Origin: CBDTTM01 sp965363355
GTDB taxonomy: Bacteria; Bacillota; Negativicutes; Selenomonadales; Selenomonadaceae
Reading direction: 5' to 3'
DNA: 5,814 nt
Assembly (NCBI GenBank): GCA_965363355.1
Contig: CBDTTM010000164.1
Location: 1-5,814, forward strand
In this document: piece after piece, positions 5,810-5,814 of the stretch
Numbering within the stretch: the stretch's first letter is position 1
How the letters are laid out: each line of letters starts with the position of its first letter
Notes under the pieces: generated by a model
Seen by the model: only the letters and a program-made list of their open reading frames with translations
Databases searched by the model: none
What the model was told of the DNA's origin: nothing
Translations under genes and position numbers: made by a program

Positions 5810-5814
5810 ATGAA
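5810..5814 (+). CDS. Start of a rightward gene, cut by the window edge
   Basis: Only an ATG and two more bases are visible. The call rests on the upstream signals: AAGGGGGA ending 12 nt before the ATG, and a TATAAT promoter box about 35 nt before it. The spacing from the ribosome binding site is a little long. The product cannot be named. Confidence 0.45.

Overview
The window looks like chromosomal DNA from a low-to-moderate GC Firmicutes-type bacterium. Strong GGAGG-like ribosome binding sites, a perfect sigma-A promoter and U-tailed hairpin terminators support this. The PII and ammonium transporter sequences, together with CheX-type chemotaxis phosphatases and a transporter that carries a signal peptide, fit a motile member of the Negativicutes (Selenomonas-like). 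That placement is an inference from remembered protein resemblance, not a database result. Every complete gene is on the minus strand. Only the last five bases at the right edge suggest a plus-strand gene.

Region by region, in the direction of minus-strand transcription (right to left): (1) 5615-4236 encodes an FAD-dependent dehydrogenase of the COG2509 type, with its own promoter in the divergent spacer 5616-5809. (2) 4150-3548 encodes a small membrane protein of the UPF0126/TRIC-like family with two internally repeated halves. (3) 3547-3269 is a regulatory region: a perfect TTGACA-17-TATAAT promoter, then a leader of about 205 nt with two terminator-like hairpins, leading into amtB. (4) 3268-1874 is amtB (ammonium channel), followed 33 nt later by a PII signal protein (1840-1481), closed by a strong terminator at 1426-1467. 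(5) 1309-446 encodes a response regulator whose receiver domain is fused to a CheX-like phosphatase domain. It is translationally coupled to a stand-alone CheX (441 to the left edge, nearly complete).

Functionally, amtB and the PII gene form the classical ammonium uptake and sensing pair: PII plugs AmtB when nitrogen is sufficient. The chemotaxis pair would remove phosphate from CheY-like regulators, with one CheX domain attached to its own receiver. The most interesting non-coding signal is the amtB leader. A consensus promoter is followed by two intrinsic-terminator-like hairpins, and each has a small alternative hairpin overlapping its 5' arm. This layout suggests transcription attenuation/antitermination of ammonium uptake. 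No mobile element, CRISPR array, tRNA or rRNA was seen.
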